From Musa acuminata AAA Group (Eukaryota; Streptophyta; Magnoliopsida; Zingiberales; Musaceae): 64,000 nt of DNA. The notes under the pieces are model-generated. The model did no database searches and had not been told where the DNA came from. It worked only from the letters and a program-made list of their open reading frames with translations. The DNA is taken from positions 26,483,001-26,547,000 of the forward strand of contig NC_088340.1 in the NCBI RefSeq assembly GCF_036884655.1, given 5' to 3'. The translations under genes and the position numbers were made by a program. Of the stretch, positions 46,775 to 58,273 are shown one piece after another; the first letter of the stretch is position 1, and each line of letters starts with the position of its first letter.

Positions 46775-48210
46775 CTAATGCATTTTGTGTCCATGTTTGC
46801 AACAAAAGTTGCATTTGCTTTGGTGTCGAACATGTAAGATGGGGCCTTTTATGAAGGTGGTTGGATTTTGGTGAGGACTTCTCACAAATCTGATTGCACT
46901 TCTTTTGGGAACGTGATCCTTATTTGTAAGGATCATATTCAAAGACTTGCTACCAACCTCGAATTTCTTCAAGGCATCCTTAAGTAGCAAGTTCTCCTTT
47001 TGGAGAGTTTCTAGATCATGTCATTTTTCACATTGAGCTAAACTATCATGATATTCAGTTTTTAATTTAACAAAATTGCTAACAAGACTATCATGCTTAT
47101 TTTTCAGCAATTTATATTTTCTACTAATTGTTTTACATTCATCAAATAAGTTATGGAAGGCATTTAATAATTCATCAAATGATAAATCTGCATCAATTAA
47201 ATTTGTTACCTCCTCTCCGATGGCCATTAAGGCGTAATGAGCAACTTGCTCGGTGTTGGACTCCTCTTATTCGGATGCGCTTGAGTCATCCCACGTTGCT
47301 TTGAGCGCCTTCTTCTTTGATGTTCTCTTCTTGGCTTGGGGATAATCACTTTTGTAGTGTCCCGCCTTTTTGCACTCGTAGCAAATAACTTGATCCTTTT
47401 TAGGTTCAAGTTTATTTTTTGTGTCATTTTTAAACTTGTTTCTCTTAATAAATTTTTTGAATTTCCTTGTTAGAAGTGCCAAGTCATCGTCACAGTCCTC
47501 ATCACTTGAGTTTTCTCTCAAGTGGTCATCTAAAGTTCTAAGTGCCATATCCTTCTTGTTCTTTGGAAGGATGTCTTCTTGCTCTTCATGAGCCTTGCAA
47601 ATCATTTCATAGGTCATTAATGACCCGATTAGTTCTTCAAGAGGGAAGTTGTTTAAATCTTTAGCCTCTTGAATAGTAGTGACTTTAGGGTCCCAACTCT
47701 TAGGAAGGGATTTTAGAATATTATTTACGAGCTCAAAATATGAAAATCTTTTGCCGAGTCCTTTTAGACCATTGACGACATCCGTGAAACGGATGTACAT
47801 GTCGCCAATAGTCTCGCTCGGTTTCATTCGGAAAAGTTCAAAAGAATACATCAAAAAATTGATTTTGACTCTTTCACGCTACTTGTGCCTTCGTGAGTCA
47901 CTTCGAGTGTATGCCAAATATGAAACGCGGTTTCACAAATCGAAACACGATTGAACTCATTTTTATCAAGCACACAAAATAAGGCATTCATAGCCTTTGC
48001 ATTAAAAGCGAAAGTCTTCTTCTCCAATTCATTCCAATCGATCATTGGAAAAGAAGACTCCAAAAATCCATTTTCGACAAGATTCCAAAGTTCAAAATCC
48101 ATTGAAATAAGGAAGATCCTCATTCGGGTCTTCCAATAGGTGTAGTCCATCCCATTGAACATAGGTGGACGTGTAATAGAGTGACCCTCTTAGTTTCCGG
48201 CGTATGCCAT
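46775..48210 (-). pseudogene. S1 gag, broken
   Basis: The probable start is ATG at 48210 (MAYAGN), with a stop right after it. Then come GHSITRPPMFNGMDYTYWKTRM and WHTLEVTHEGT to 47855, a frameshift, and the long gag body from 47854 to 47267. The zinc knuckle reads CYECKKAGHYKSDYP, so the last Cys is changed to Tyr. A linker with DDSSASE follows, then a coiled stretch (47227-47021) and a second HX4C-like motif, CNFCCKHGHKMH, near 46810-46775. Gag of this type packages the RNA in virus-like particles. Confidence 0.88.
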
Positions 48211-48246
48211 CTCTCTTGGGTTTTAATCCGTTTGAGAGTTAACCCC

Positions 48247-48258
48247 GCTCAGATACCA
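48247..48258 (-). other. S1 primer-binding site
   Basis: On the minus strand it reads TGGTATCTGAGC, 11 of 12 matches to the initiator tRNA-Met site. It lies two bases inside the 5' LTR boundary. Confidence 0.85.
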
Positions 48259-48260
48259 AT

Positions 48261-49735
48261 TGTTAGGATCAAGAGCACTAAGAGGGGGGAGGGGGGGGGG
48301 GGGGGGGTTTGAATTAGTGCAGCGGAAAACTTTCGATGTTTAAAAACTGCATTCGTACGATGAAATCATTTCCGACGTAAAACCGTTTTCGGAAACTTAA
48401 TTTGAAAGCGAGTTCGTAAAGGAGTGCAGCAAAAGTAATAAGGAAGTAAAGCACATATGAAGGTTTGCAGTAAGGTAAGCAGCAAGAGGAAATGCAAACC
48501 AGAGAGCACCACAATTTTAGAGTGGTTCGATCAATCTTGACCTACATCCACTTTTGGCTTCCTCCTCCGATGAGGTCATCGACTTCCACTAGAGGCCTTC
48601 CTTCAATAAGCGAAGGCCAACCATCCTTTTACAGTTTCACTCCTTTTGACGGGCTTAGGAGACGACCTTTACAAACTTTTCTCTCCTCTCTTGAAAGATC
48701 AAAACTTGGAAGAAAAGAGGGAGGAGAACTTCTAGCCTTTACAACACTTTTGAGCTCTAAAAATCACAGAGTAAGATTGGATTTTCGGTGCTCTTTCATG
48801 TAGGAATGGGTGGGGTATATATAGGCCCCAAACTAGTTTGAATTTGGAGCTCAAAAATATCTTTTCCTGGATTTCCGGGGTCCTGGCGGTATTACCTCAT
48901 GACTGGGGCGGTACAATCGCTTTGCAGCTCGGAGACTGAGCCTTTGGGTGGTGCCACCGCCTGACAGGGGTGGTTGCACTGCTCAGTCTCGCTTGGAGAC
49001 TGAGCCCAGGCGGTGCCACCGCCTGACTGGGGCAGTTACAACGCCCAGTCTCGCTCGGAGACTGAGCCCAAGCGGTGCCACCGCCTGACAGGGGTGGTTG
49101 CACCGCTTAGTCTCGCTTGGAGACTGAGCCTAGGCGGTACCATTGCCTGACTAGGGTGGTTGCACCGCCCAGCTTTCCTGGGAGACCATCTCCTAGGCGG
49201 TGCCACCGCTTGGCAGGAATTTTGGTCCGAATGGGTTGATCCATTCGGCCCAATTTGGGTCTGTCAAGGGCCCAATTGCCCCCAGATTAAGTTAATGGAA
49301 TCACCTCCCATTCCTAACTTAATCTACATGCTAACTATGATATTTCTTAAGACATTTACTACAACTTGCTCCGGTGCATCAATCGCTTCTTCTGGCGAGC
49401 TTCCGATGAACTTCCGGCGAACATCCGACGAACCTTCGGCGATGCTCCGGCGGACTTTCGGCAAACTCCTGGACTTGCGATGATCCACTTGGCGAGTTCC
49501 GACGAGCTTCTTTGGCAAGCTCCTAGACTTCTCGGATTTGTTGCCGCAGAACCTCCGACGACCGTCCGGACTTCCGTCGAACTCTCGAACTCCCAACGTG
49601 ATCATAGTCTTGATTCCGGCGCAACTTCTACTGCATTTCTTTCTTCCATCGTAGTTAATCCTACACACTTATCTTAACATATGGATTAGATAACAAATGA
49701 CAATTGACTTCATCATCAAAATCCGTGATTCAACA
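48261..49735 (-). repeat. S1 5' LTR
   Basis: On the plus strand it starts TGTTAGGATCAAGAGC and ends ATTCAACA. It is nearly the same length as the 3' LTR and visibly similar, with scattered substitutions. The homopolymer near its end is G6-A-G17 (48284-48307), against G23 in the other LTR. Confidence 0.93.
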
Positions 49736-49740
49736 ATGTT

Positions 49741-51509
49741 TTAATGTCATGCATAATGATCATGCTTAATAAATTTTGAAATTATGCATGATGATTTTCA
49801 AGTAATTTATGGTTTATTGATCTTGATGGTTTTTATGATGAAATTTATTTTTTGATCCTAAATGATTAATGATATATATATTTTTGGCATAAAAAGGACA
49901 AAGGCATGCTTGTATGAAATAAACTAAAAAGAGAAAAGCTTTCTCTTAGAAAAATTTCATTAATTTATCGATTTTTTCAAAAAGGAGATTAATGAATCTA
50001 TTTGTATCATTTTTGTGAATCTGAATGAGTTTTTGATGATTTGATGATTTTGAAAATGTTTTTGATGATTTGGACGATTTGAATTTGAATGAGTTTTATC
50101 AAAATCATATTGATTTCTTGGAATTACATGAGATTTCTTTTTCAAGATCTCTTCTTGTACACTTATAATTTTTTTTGATATTTTATTTAAAGAAGAGATT
50201 TACTATATGAATCATGTCTTTTGTAATTTAAGAGGTCTTATCTTTCATGACTTGATATCTATTTATTTATGGCTTGTATGGCTTGAAATGTTTTGGAATG
50301 ATGCATGCAACACTATGATTTTTCCCTTAGATAAAAATGCATGCAACACTATGATTTTTTGAAATAATATGAAAATCAATAATTATCATTTTTTGAAATG
50401 ATACCATATTGAATGATACTTTATATTTGTCACGATATGAAGATTGATAAAAAGGGAAAATAATCACAACATTATATTCTTCCCTTCTATTTGACAATGA
50501 CATAGGGGGAGCAAATTTTGCTAGCTTGCATCTTTCAAGAAGAAGCAAAATGCTTGCTTATCTAAAAAGGATGCAAAAATCTTGCCAACTTTCATGTGTA
50601 AAATTTACTAGTTCACAAATTATAAGGAAAAAAACTATTTAGGAAGCAAAGTTGCTAGCTTATTCAAAAACGATGCATGCAATACTTATGAATTTATTAT
50701 GATGATGTATTCGATGTATTACATATCATGTATTAGAATCATGATTAAAATTGCATTGACTTGAATTAAATTTAAATTCAAGGTTTATCTTAATTATGAC
50801 ATATTGTAATAAGAATGATACTTTATTTTTGTCATAATTTGAAAAATAATGAATTGCATTATTGTTTTTGTTATTCCCCTCTTTTTGCCAATGACACAGG
50901 GGGAGAAAAAATTTCTAGCATGCACATCACGAAAAGAGGCAAACTTGCTAGCTTGCAATCTCAAGAAGCAAAAAGTTGCTATCTCAACAAATGCAAGAAA
51001 TGCAATCTTGCGATCTCAAGCAAAAGTGCTATCTTGCCTATCTCAAGAAGCAAAACATGCTAACTTGCACATCTAGCAAAATCGACAAATTTACATATTT
51101 CAAGAAGCAAGAGTTGCCTTCTTGAATATCTCAAAACTGCTAGCTTGCATGTTCTAAAATGTTGTAAAATTTACTAGCTTGTATGTTGTAGAACTTGCTA
51201 TCTTACTATCTTGATATCTATGATGATAGCAAAATTGCATGATGATAAAACTGGAGATTATGTTTATCATGCAATGAGTTAAACTTGTTTTTCCAAACAC
51301 ATGAATAGTGGACTTCTCCTTTTTATTGATGACAAAGGGGGAGAAGTATGTGAATGTTATGCATGATTTTAATCATGACATGTTTGCTTGGATTTTTGAA
51401 TCCAAGAGTCTCTATCAATATGGCATATTGATAGGGGGAGTTTGTTTAAACTCTGGGAGTTTGGTTAACTCCGTCATTGATTGGTTGTCATCATCAAAAA
51501 GGGGGAGAT
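49741..51509 (+). other. F1 internal non-coding DNA after S1, with repeat field and polypurine modules
   Basis: No coding capacity is seen. Five purine modules occur: near 50505 (CATAGGGGGAG), 50898 (CACAGGGGGAGA), 51340 (CAAAGGGGGAGA), 51433 (ATAGGGGGAG) and the true tract AAAAAGGGGGAGAT at 51496-51509. Between 50515 and 51215 a degenerate repeat built from TTGCTAGCTTGCA, ATCTCAAGAAGCAAAA and TGCTATCTTGC recurs many times. F2 has the same modules and repeat words in the same order. Confidence 0.8.
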
Positions 51510-53102
51510 TGTTGAATCTCGGATGTTGATGATGAAACCAATCAACATGTGTTTATATTTTAATCTACGTTTTGAGTAACGCAGGATGCTTTGATTAGAA
51601 TAAGATAATTAACGTAGGAAAAATCATGTTGTGATGGAAGAACATGTCAGAAGATTGGACGTTGGGCCGGTGGATCGATCGACGTATCGACAGAAGGCTT
51701 CGGGCTGTGGATTCAGGCATCGGGCTAAGAAGAGTGAATAGTGCACCAAGGATATCGGAGTTGTGGAGTTAAATGGCCGATTGGGCAATAGGCCGCAAAA
51801 GAGGACGATGCGCCGAAGAATCGGACGAAGCATCGAGGGACCAATGACATGCCAGACAACTTGATTAATGCTTAGTATTAATTATATAGATCGAAGTGTA
51901 TTTTTACATGTGCAGGATTAACTACGATAGCAAGGCATGAAGTAAAATAAAGTCCTGGAGTCAAGGACGCGACTTCATTGGGAGTTCAAGAGTTCGTTGG
52001 AAGTCCGAACGTTCATCAGAGGTTCTGGTGGAACCAGCCGAGAAGTCTCAGAGCTTGCCAGAGAAGCTTGTCGGAACTCGCCAAGAAGATCGTCGTGAAG
52101 TCCAGGGGCTTGCCGGGAGTCCGCCGGAACATTACCGAGAGATCGTCGGAAGTTCACCGAAAGATCACCGGAAGCTCGCCGGAAGAATAGACATAGGGAC
52201 TTGTCTAGCTTAGTAAATGTCTTAGGATTTCGTAGTTAGCACGTAATTGGGCTTGGATTTGGGCCAACCCAATTAGGGGCTAGCTAGGCCCATGTAAGGA
52301 CTATGTTGGGCCCAATAAGAAGCCCAAATGGTGCCCCAAGAAGTCTCACCGTCATGGCACAGTCTTCGAGACAATGTCAGGCGGTGGTACCACCAGTCTG
52401 GTCAGTGGTACCGTCCAGCACTGCCCCCCAAGCGGTGGTACCGCTAAACCTAGGTGGTGGTACCGCTTAGGGTAGTGTCAGCTAAACTGACATTGGGCAG
52501 TGGTATCGCCCAGCACAGGCGATGGTACTGCCCGTGCCCAGGGAACCCGGGATGGAAAAGTTTTAGGCTCCAAGTTTGAATCAACTTGAAGCCTATAAAT
52601 ACCCCTCTCATCCCTGGTTAAAGCACACAAGCACAAAGAGATTAAAAGAGAGAAAACGCTGCTGCAATCATAAGTGTATTCCCTCATCTAGCTTAAACTT
52701 AGATTTCTGTTTAGAGAGGAGAATGAGTGCTTGTAAGGGTTATCTCCTAAACCCAAAATGAGAAGAGGGGTGTAAAAGGTGATTGGCCTTCGCCTAGTGA
52801 AGGAAGGCCTCTAGTGGATGTCGGTGACCTCGTCGGAGGAGGAAGCCGAAAGTGGATGTAGGTCACGTTGACCGAACCACTCTAAAATCTGGTTTGCATT
52901 TCTTTGAGCAATTTACTTTAACTGCAAACCTCTTTACTTGCTCTTTACATCCATTACTCTCTTATGTACACTTTGAAAGTATTACCTTTACGAAACGGTT
53001 TTACGTTGAAAATGGTTTTAATCGAAACGAAGTTTTTGAAGACGTGATTTTTCCACTGCATTAATTCACCCCCCCTCTTAGTGCTGACTCTTGATCCTAA
53101 CA
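51510..53102 (+). repeat. F1 3' LTR
   Basis: TGTTGAATCTCGGATG...CCTAACA, 1593 bp, preceded by the polypurine tract. It aligns along its length with 35780-37331. Palindromes GGTGGTACCGC are at about 52380-52535 and the TATA box is near 52598. Confidence 0.93.
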
Positions 53103-53107
53103 CTGTA

Positions 53108-53513
53108 AGGATTCAGGGATATACAATCTCCCTAGGTAACATAATCTTTCATATACATAGTTTTAAGTTTCTTTGTTTTTGTGCACCAATCTTCGCATGA
53201 CGATGAACACATCTTTGAGAAATTAGGGATTTTCTTTTTAATGTTCTTCCGCTGCGCATGTGATACCGCCCCTAAAGATTTTCCTATAGTGGTATCAGAG
53301 CCAGGTTGTTCGTGCGAAAGATTGGTTTTGAATTATGTGCAAGCTGCCCTCGCTTGCTGCCATCTGCATGCATGCAGTCGCCTACAGCGGTAGCCGCAGG
53401 AGGTGCTTGCACGCAGCAACTATTGCTGTTCACAGTTGCAGCCGCTAGCGGTCGATTGCTCACAAGCAGAGCCGCCTGCGTGTAGGCTCTGCGCTTGTAG
53501 CGCATCCGACGAC
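53108..53513 (+). other. A2 LTR end, primer-binding site and start of leader
   Basis: From AGGATTCAGGG to about 53288 the sequence matches the last 170 bp of the A1 LTR. TGGTATCAGAGC at 53290-53301 is the primer site. The following GC-rich leader is cut at 53513 by F2. It continues at 59980. Confidence 0.9.
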
Positions 53514-55144
53514 TATTGAATCTCATATTTTGATGATGAAATCAATTAATAAGTGTTTATAATTTGATCTACGTTTTAAGCGACGCAGGATACTTCGATC
53601 AGGGAGAGACAATTAAAGCAGGAATAATCAGTTTGGGTCGGAGGAAAACATGTTAGAAGCTTGGACGTCAAGCTAGAGGATTGGTTGACGTATCGATATA
53701 AGACTTCAGGCCATCGATTCGGGCATCGGGCCAAGAAGAGCAGATATTACGCCAAGGATATCGAAGTTACGGAGGTCAACTAGCCGATTGAGCAATAGGC
53801 TACAAGAGAGGATGAAGCGTCGATGGACAATTAACATGTCGGACGACATGATTCATACTTAGTAATAATTGTCTAGATCGAAGTGTGTTTTTATATATGC
53901 AGGATTAACTACGATAGTAAGACATAAAGCAAAATAAAGTCCCGGAGTCAAGAACATGATTTCGTTGGGAGTTCGACAGTTCGTCGAAAGTCCAGACGTT
54001 CGTCAAAAGTTCTACCGGGATTGATCGAGAAGTCCTGGAGCTTGTCAAAGAAACTCATCAGAACTCGCCAAGAAGATCATCGTGATGTCCAGGAGCTTGC
54101 TGGGAGTCCGCCGGAACATTGTCGGGAGTTTGTCGGAAGTTCGCCGGAAGATCGCCGGAGGCTCGCCAAAAGAGCAATTTACGTACCGGAACTATAATTC
54201 TTAGAATATGTTTTAGGAATCATAGTTAGCACATAATTAGAGTTGGGATTGGGAGGTAATCCCATCAACTCTGTTAGGGGCCAACTGGGCCCGAAGTTGG
54301 GCTACTTTGTGTCGAATTCAAGGCCCAACTAGGATGTTGAAAGCCCGACCGACGGTGGTACCGGCTAGGAGACTCAGTCTCCCAGGTGGTTTGGGCGGTG
54401 GTACCGCTAGTAGCAAATGCTGCCAACAGTGGTACTGCCCCTATCAGGTGATGGTACCACTAGAACTCGGTCTTCGAGCTCTGTCAAGCGGTGGTATCAT
54501 CTAGACTAGGTAGTGGTACTGCATAGTGTCAGACTGACACTAGCGGTGGTACCGCCCAGCACAGGCGGTGATACCGCTCGTACCCAGGAAACCCGGGATG
54601 AGATATTTTTAGGCTCCATGTTTGAATTAACTTGAAGCCTATAAATACCCCTCTCATCCTTGGTTAACATACATAAGCACAGAGAATTTAAAAAGGGGAA
54701 AATGCTGTTATAATCTATTGTGAGAATCCTCCTCTTCTAATCTAAGTATTAGAATATTTTGAGAGAGGAGTGAGTGCTTATAAAGTTGTCTCCTAAACTT
54801 GTGAAAAGTAGAAGAGAGGTGTAAGAAGGAGGTTAATCTTTGCCTATTTATGGAAGATCGATAGTGGATGCCGATGGCCTCGACGAAAAGGAATCGGTGG
54901 AGTGGATGTAGGTCGCGACGACCGAACCACTACAAAACTTGGTTTGCATTTCTATTTGTGCAATTTATCTTTACTGCAAACTTACTTGCTTTACATCCAC
55001 TATACTCTTCTGTACACTTTCGATCTCAAGTATCTTTCCGAAATCAGTTTTAACGTACGAAGATTTTCGAACCGACGTAATTTTTACCGCTGCACTAATT
55101 CACACCCCACCCCCCCCCCCTCTAGTGCTAACTCGTTCCTAATA
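53514..55144 (+). repeat. F2 5' LTR
   Basis: It reads TATTGAATCTC...CCTAATA, 1631 bp. Each terminal dinucleotide is one transition away from TG...CA. Palindrome-type units GGTGGTACCG occur at about 54350-54575, and the TATA box is near 54641. Confidence 0.9.
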
Positions 55145-55146
55145 GT

Positions 55147-55158
55147 TGGTATCAGAGC
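55147..55158 (+). other. F2 primer-binding site
   Basis: TGGTATCAGAGC is an exact match to the initiator tRNA-Met primer site, two bases after the LTR. Confidence 0.93.
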
Positions 55159-55189
55159 CTCGTTTTTCATATTTGGTTTAACACCCAAA

Positions 55190-56068
55190 TAGAAATTGCT
55201 CTTTTCAGCTTTCAAGAGGGTCACTCTCTCATTCATCCTCTCTTGTTCAATGGGACGGACTACACATATTAGAAAACTCGAATGAGAGTTTTCTTGCTTT
55301 CTTTGGATTTAAATTTATGGAATATTGTTGAAAATGGTTTTTGAAGGTCTTCTCTTCCAATGAACCATTGGAATGATTTGGAGAAGAAGACTTTTTCTCT
55401 AAATGCAAAGGCTATGAATGCCCTATTTTACGCCTTTGATAAAATTGAGTTTAATCGGGTTTCTACTTGCGAAACCACTTTCGATATTTGGCACACTCTC
55501 GAAATCACACATGAAGGCACAAATAGAATAAAAGATTCGAATATCAATATTTTAATGCATGATTTTGAACTTTTTCATATGAAACCAAGCGAAACCATTG
55601 AAGAGATGTGCACCCGTTTTACACATGTCGTCAATAGTTTAAAAGCACTTGGTAGAAGTTTTTCGGATTTTGAACTCGTTAACAAGATTTTACGATCGCT
55701 TTCTAAAAATTGGGATTCAAAAATAATGGCAATACAAAAATCAAAGAACTTGAACCATTTTCCAATTGAAGAACTTATAGGGTCTTTGATGACCTATGAA
55801 ATGATATGCAATGCACGTAAGAACTTGAGAACTACCTTCCAAAGAACAGGAAGGATTTTCGACTTAGAACAATTGAAGACCATTCGAGCATAAGCTCAAG
55901 TGATGGCGAACTTGAACTCCTCATAAAATTTTTAAAAAAAGAATAAAAAATTAAAAATGAACTTAAAAAGATGAAGAAGGTGACTTTGGACGAATTGAGC
56001 TCATCCGAAGATAAGAAGAAAATCAACAAAAGCAAGGTGACAAACTACCTTAACGACATTCGACAATG
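55190..56068 (+). pseudogene. F2 gag without zinc knuckle, broken
   Basis: The position equivalent to the F1 gag ATG reads TTG. The frame then has a stop in the first conserved block (near 55268), where TGG is expected. From 55360 to 55893 gag is open (EKKTFSLNAKAMNALF, MHDFELFHMKPSETIEEMCT, EELIGSLMTYEM). After a frame change it ends in LDELSSSEDKKKINK near 55990-56030. No CX2CX4HX4C knuckle lies between the gag body and this tail, just as in F1. Confidence 0.85.
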
Positions 56069-58273
56069 AGGTAAACAACTCAAACAAAACTCCTTTAATT
56101 TATTTTAAAATTACATAATGCTTTTCATGAGTTGTTTTTAAATTAGTTTAAAAATTATATATATACTTTTTGAATTGCATGTTTAATGAAATACAAAAAT
56201 AAAATTGGATCATGCTTACCTTTCTAGTGATTTTAAAAATAATCATGAAAATTGTATGGTTTATGATAAACAAACAAAATGATTTTTGATTAAAAATACC
56301 TTATGAAATCATATTTGATTTGAAGTAATATCATGCTTAATGAGTTTATCTTTTGAAATTATGTATGATGATTCTTGTGATTTATGGATTATCGATTTTT
56401 ACCATAATTAAAATGACTTTTTCGATTTTAAAAAGGATACATGTCTTGGTTTGGCATAAATGACAAAGGCGTGCTTATATGAAATAATGTAAGTATCATA
56501 CTTGATGATTTTATATTTAATTAAGCATGATGATTTGAAGATATGATGATTTGATCTTGATGACTTTCATGATGAGATTTGCTCTTTCAATTTTAAACTA
56601 TGATGTATGTTTTCATACGAAAAACTTGATCATGCTTATATGAAATCAATCACTTTAAATGAAACACATAAAAAGGAAAATATATCTTAATGAAAATGTA
56701 ATGATGATTTGAAAGTATGCTTAACGAGTTTATATTTCGAACTTTTGCATGATAAGTTTTGCAATCTTTTGAAAGTTCTTTTTTGGTGTTAATGAATGAT
56801 GCATGGATTTGAAAGAAAAGAACATGCATGTATGAAATCAATCAATAAGTTGAAACAAAAGGAGGAAAGAATTTTTCTTGAAATTTTTTTTTCTCTATCT
56901 TATCAATTTTTCACTAAGAGACCAATAAAATTATTTATGCCATTTTGAATATCTTGAAAGAAATGTTGAGATTTTGATGATTTTGACGATTTGAATTTGA
57001 ATGAGTTTTATCAAAATCATGATCTTAGTTTCTTGAAAGTACTTGAGATTTTTTGAATCAAGATCTCTTCTTTGTACAACTAAAATTTTTTATTCTTGGT
57101 ATTTTATTTAAAGACGAGATTTACTATATGAATAATGTCTTTTGGTATTCAAGTGGTCTTATATTTGATGACATGATTTCTTTTTATTTATGATGCGAAT
57201 GCCTTGAAATGATTGAAATATTTTACACTATTATATTCTTCCCTTATTCTTTCTTGTTTACAATGATAAAAGGGGGAAAAGTTATGATCATGTATGGTAG
57301 GATGTAATTTGACAAATTAATATCATCATGATGTGAAATATTTATGATTTAGAATTATTCATGCAATATTTATTTATTTTATTATGATGATATATGTGAT
57401 GTATTGCATATGATGTGAATCATGATTGAAATTGCTTTGATTTGAATTCAAGGTTTATCTCAATTATGTCATTTTAAAATAAGAATGAATACTTTACCTT
57501 TATCATGATTTGAAAATTATTGTAAAGGGAATAGAATTACAACATTGTATTCTTCCCTTCTTTTTGACAATGATAAAGGGGAAGAAAAATTGCTAGCTCA
57601 AGATTAAAAATTTAAAAACTTGCATATTACAAAAGAAACAAACTTGCTAGCTTGCTCATCTCAAAAGAGAAGCAAGAAGTGCTATCTTGCAAATCTCAAG
57701 ATGCACAAATGCAAACTTGCAAAATTTATAATTTTGCACATCATTAAAATTTATGATGATTTGGTGATTATGCATGTTCTAAAATTTTGTAAGATTCACT
57801 AGCTTGCATGACGTAGAACTTGCTATCTTGAATATCACCAAGAAGTGCTATCTTGCCTATCTCAAGAAGCAAAAAATGTTAACTTGCACATCTAGCAAAA
57901 CTTACAAACTTATATATTTCAAGAAACAAGAGTTGCTTTCTTGAACATCTCAAAATTGCTAGCTTGCATGTTTTAAAATATTGTAAAATTATTGCTAGCT
58001 TGCATGATGATAAAATTGAATATTATGTTTAGTATGCGATGATTTGACATTATATCCAAACACTTGAAAGTTACATTTCTCCTTTTTGTTGATGACAAAG
58101 GGGGAGAAGTATGATCATATTATGCATGATGACGTGTTGCAAATATTCATGATGAAATTTGCAATGACTTGAATTCAGCTTGAATTCAAGGTTCTATCAA
58201 TATAGTATATTGATAGGGGGAATTAAGGTTAACTCCGTCATCAATTGATTGTCATCATTAAAAAGGGGGAGAT
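56069..58273 (+). other. F2 internal non-coding DNA with repeat field and polypurine modules
   Basis: No coding sequence is recognised. Purine modules occur near 57275 (AAAAGGGGGAAAAG), 57577 (AAAGGGGAAGAAA), 58098 (CAAAGGGGGAGAAG), 58213 (ATAGGGGGAA) and at 58260-58273 (the priming tract beside the LTR). The degenerate TTGCTAGCTTGC / TCTCAAGAAGCAAAA repeat field spans about 57590-58010. AT-rich ATGATGATTTGA-like words fill 56100-57250. Confidence 0.8.

Larger units (their letters stand above)
38757..49735 (-). mobile_element. S1: SIRE/Maximus-like Copia with gag and pol, decayed, holding a solo LTR
   Basis: S1 lies on the minus strand between exact ATGTT duplications (38752-38756 and 49736-49740). 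Its LTRs are 48261-49735 (5') and 38757-40228 (3'), 1475 and 1472 bp. Removing the solo LTR at 41780-43851 and its duplicated CTAAG leaves about 8.9 kb. It carries gag, protease, integrase, reverse transcriptase and RNase H, all with stops or frameshifts. Its gag is close to those of F1 and F2, so S1-like elements are the natural source of enzymes for that gag-only family. Confidence 0.93.
35780..53102 (+). mobile_element. F1: gag-only SIRE-like Copia, split by S1
   Basis: F1 starts TGTTGAATCTCGG and ends GATCCTAACA, with 5' and 3' LTRs of 1552 and 1593 bp. Flanking 5-mers are CTATA (35775-35779) and CTGTA (53103-53107), one transition apart. Without S1 and its duplicated ATGTT the element is about 6.34 kb with 3194 bp of internal DNA. 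It has a primer site, gag and a polypurine tract, but no protease, integrase, reverse transcriptase or RNase H. It inserted into the LTR of A2. Confidence 0.92.
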
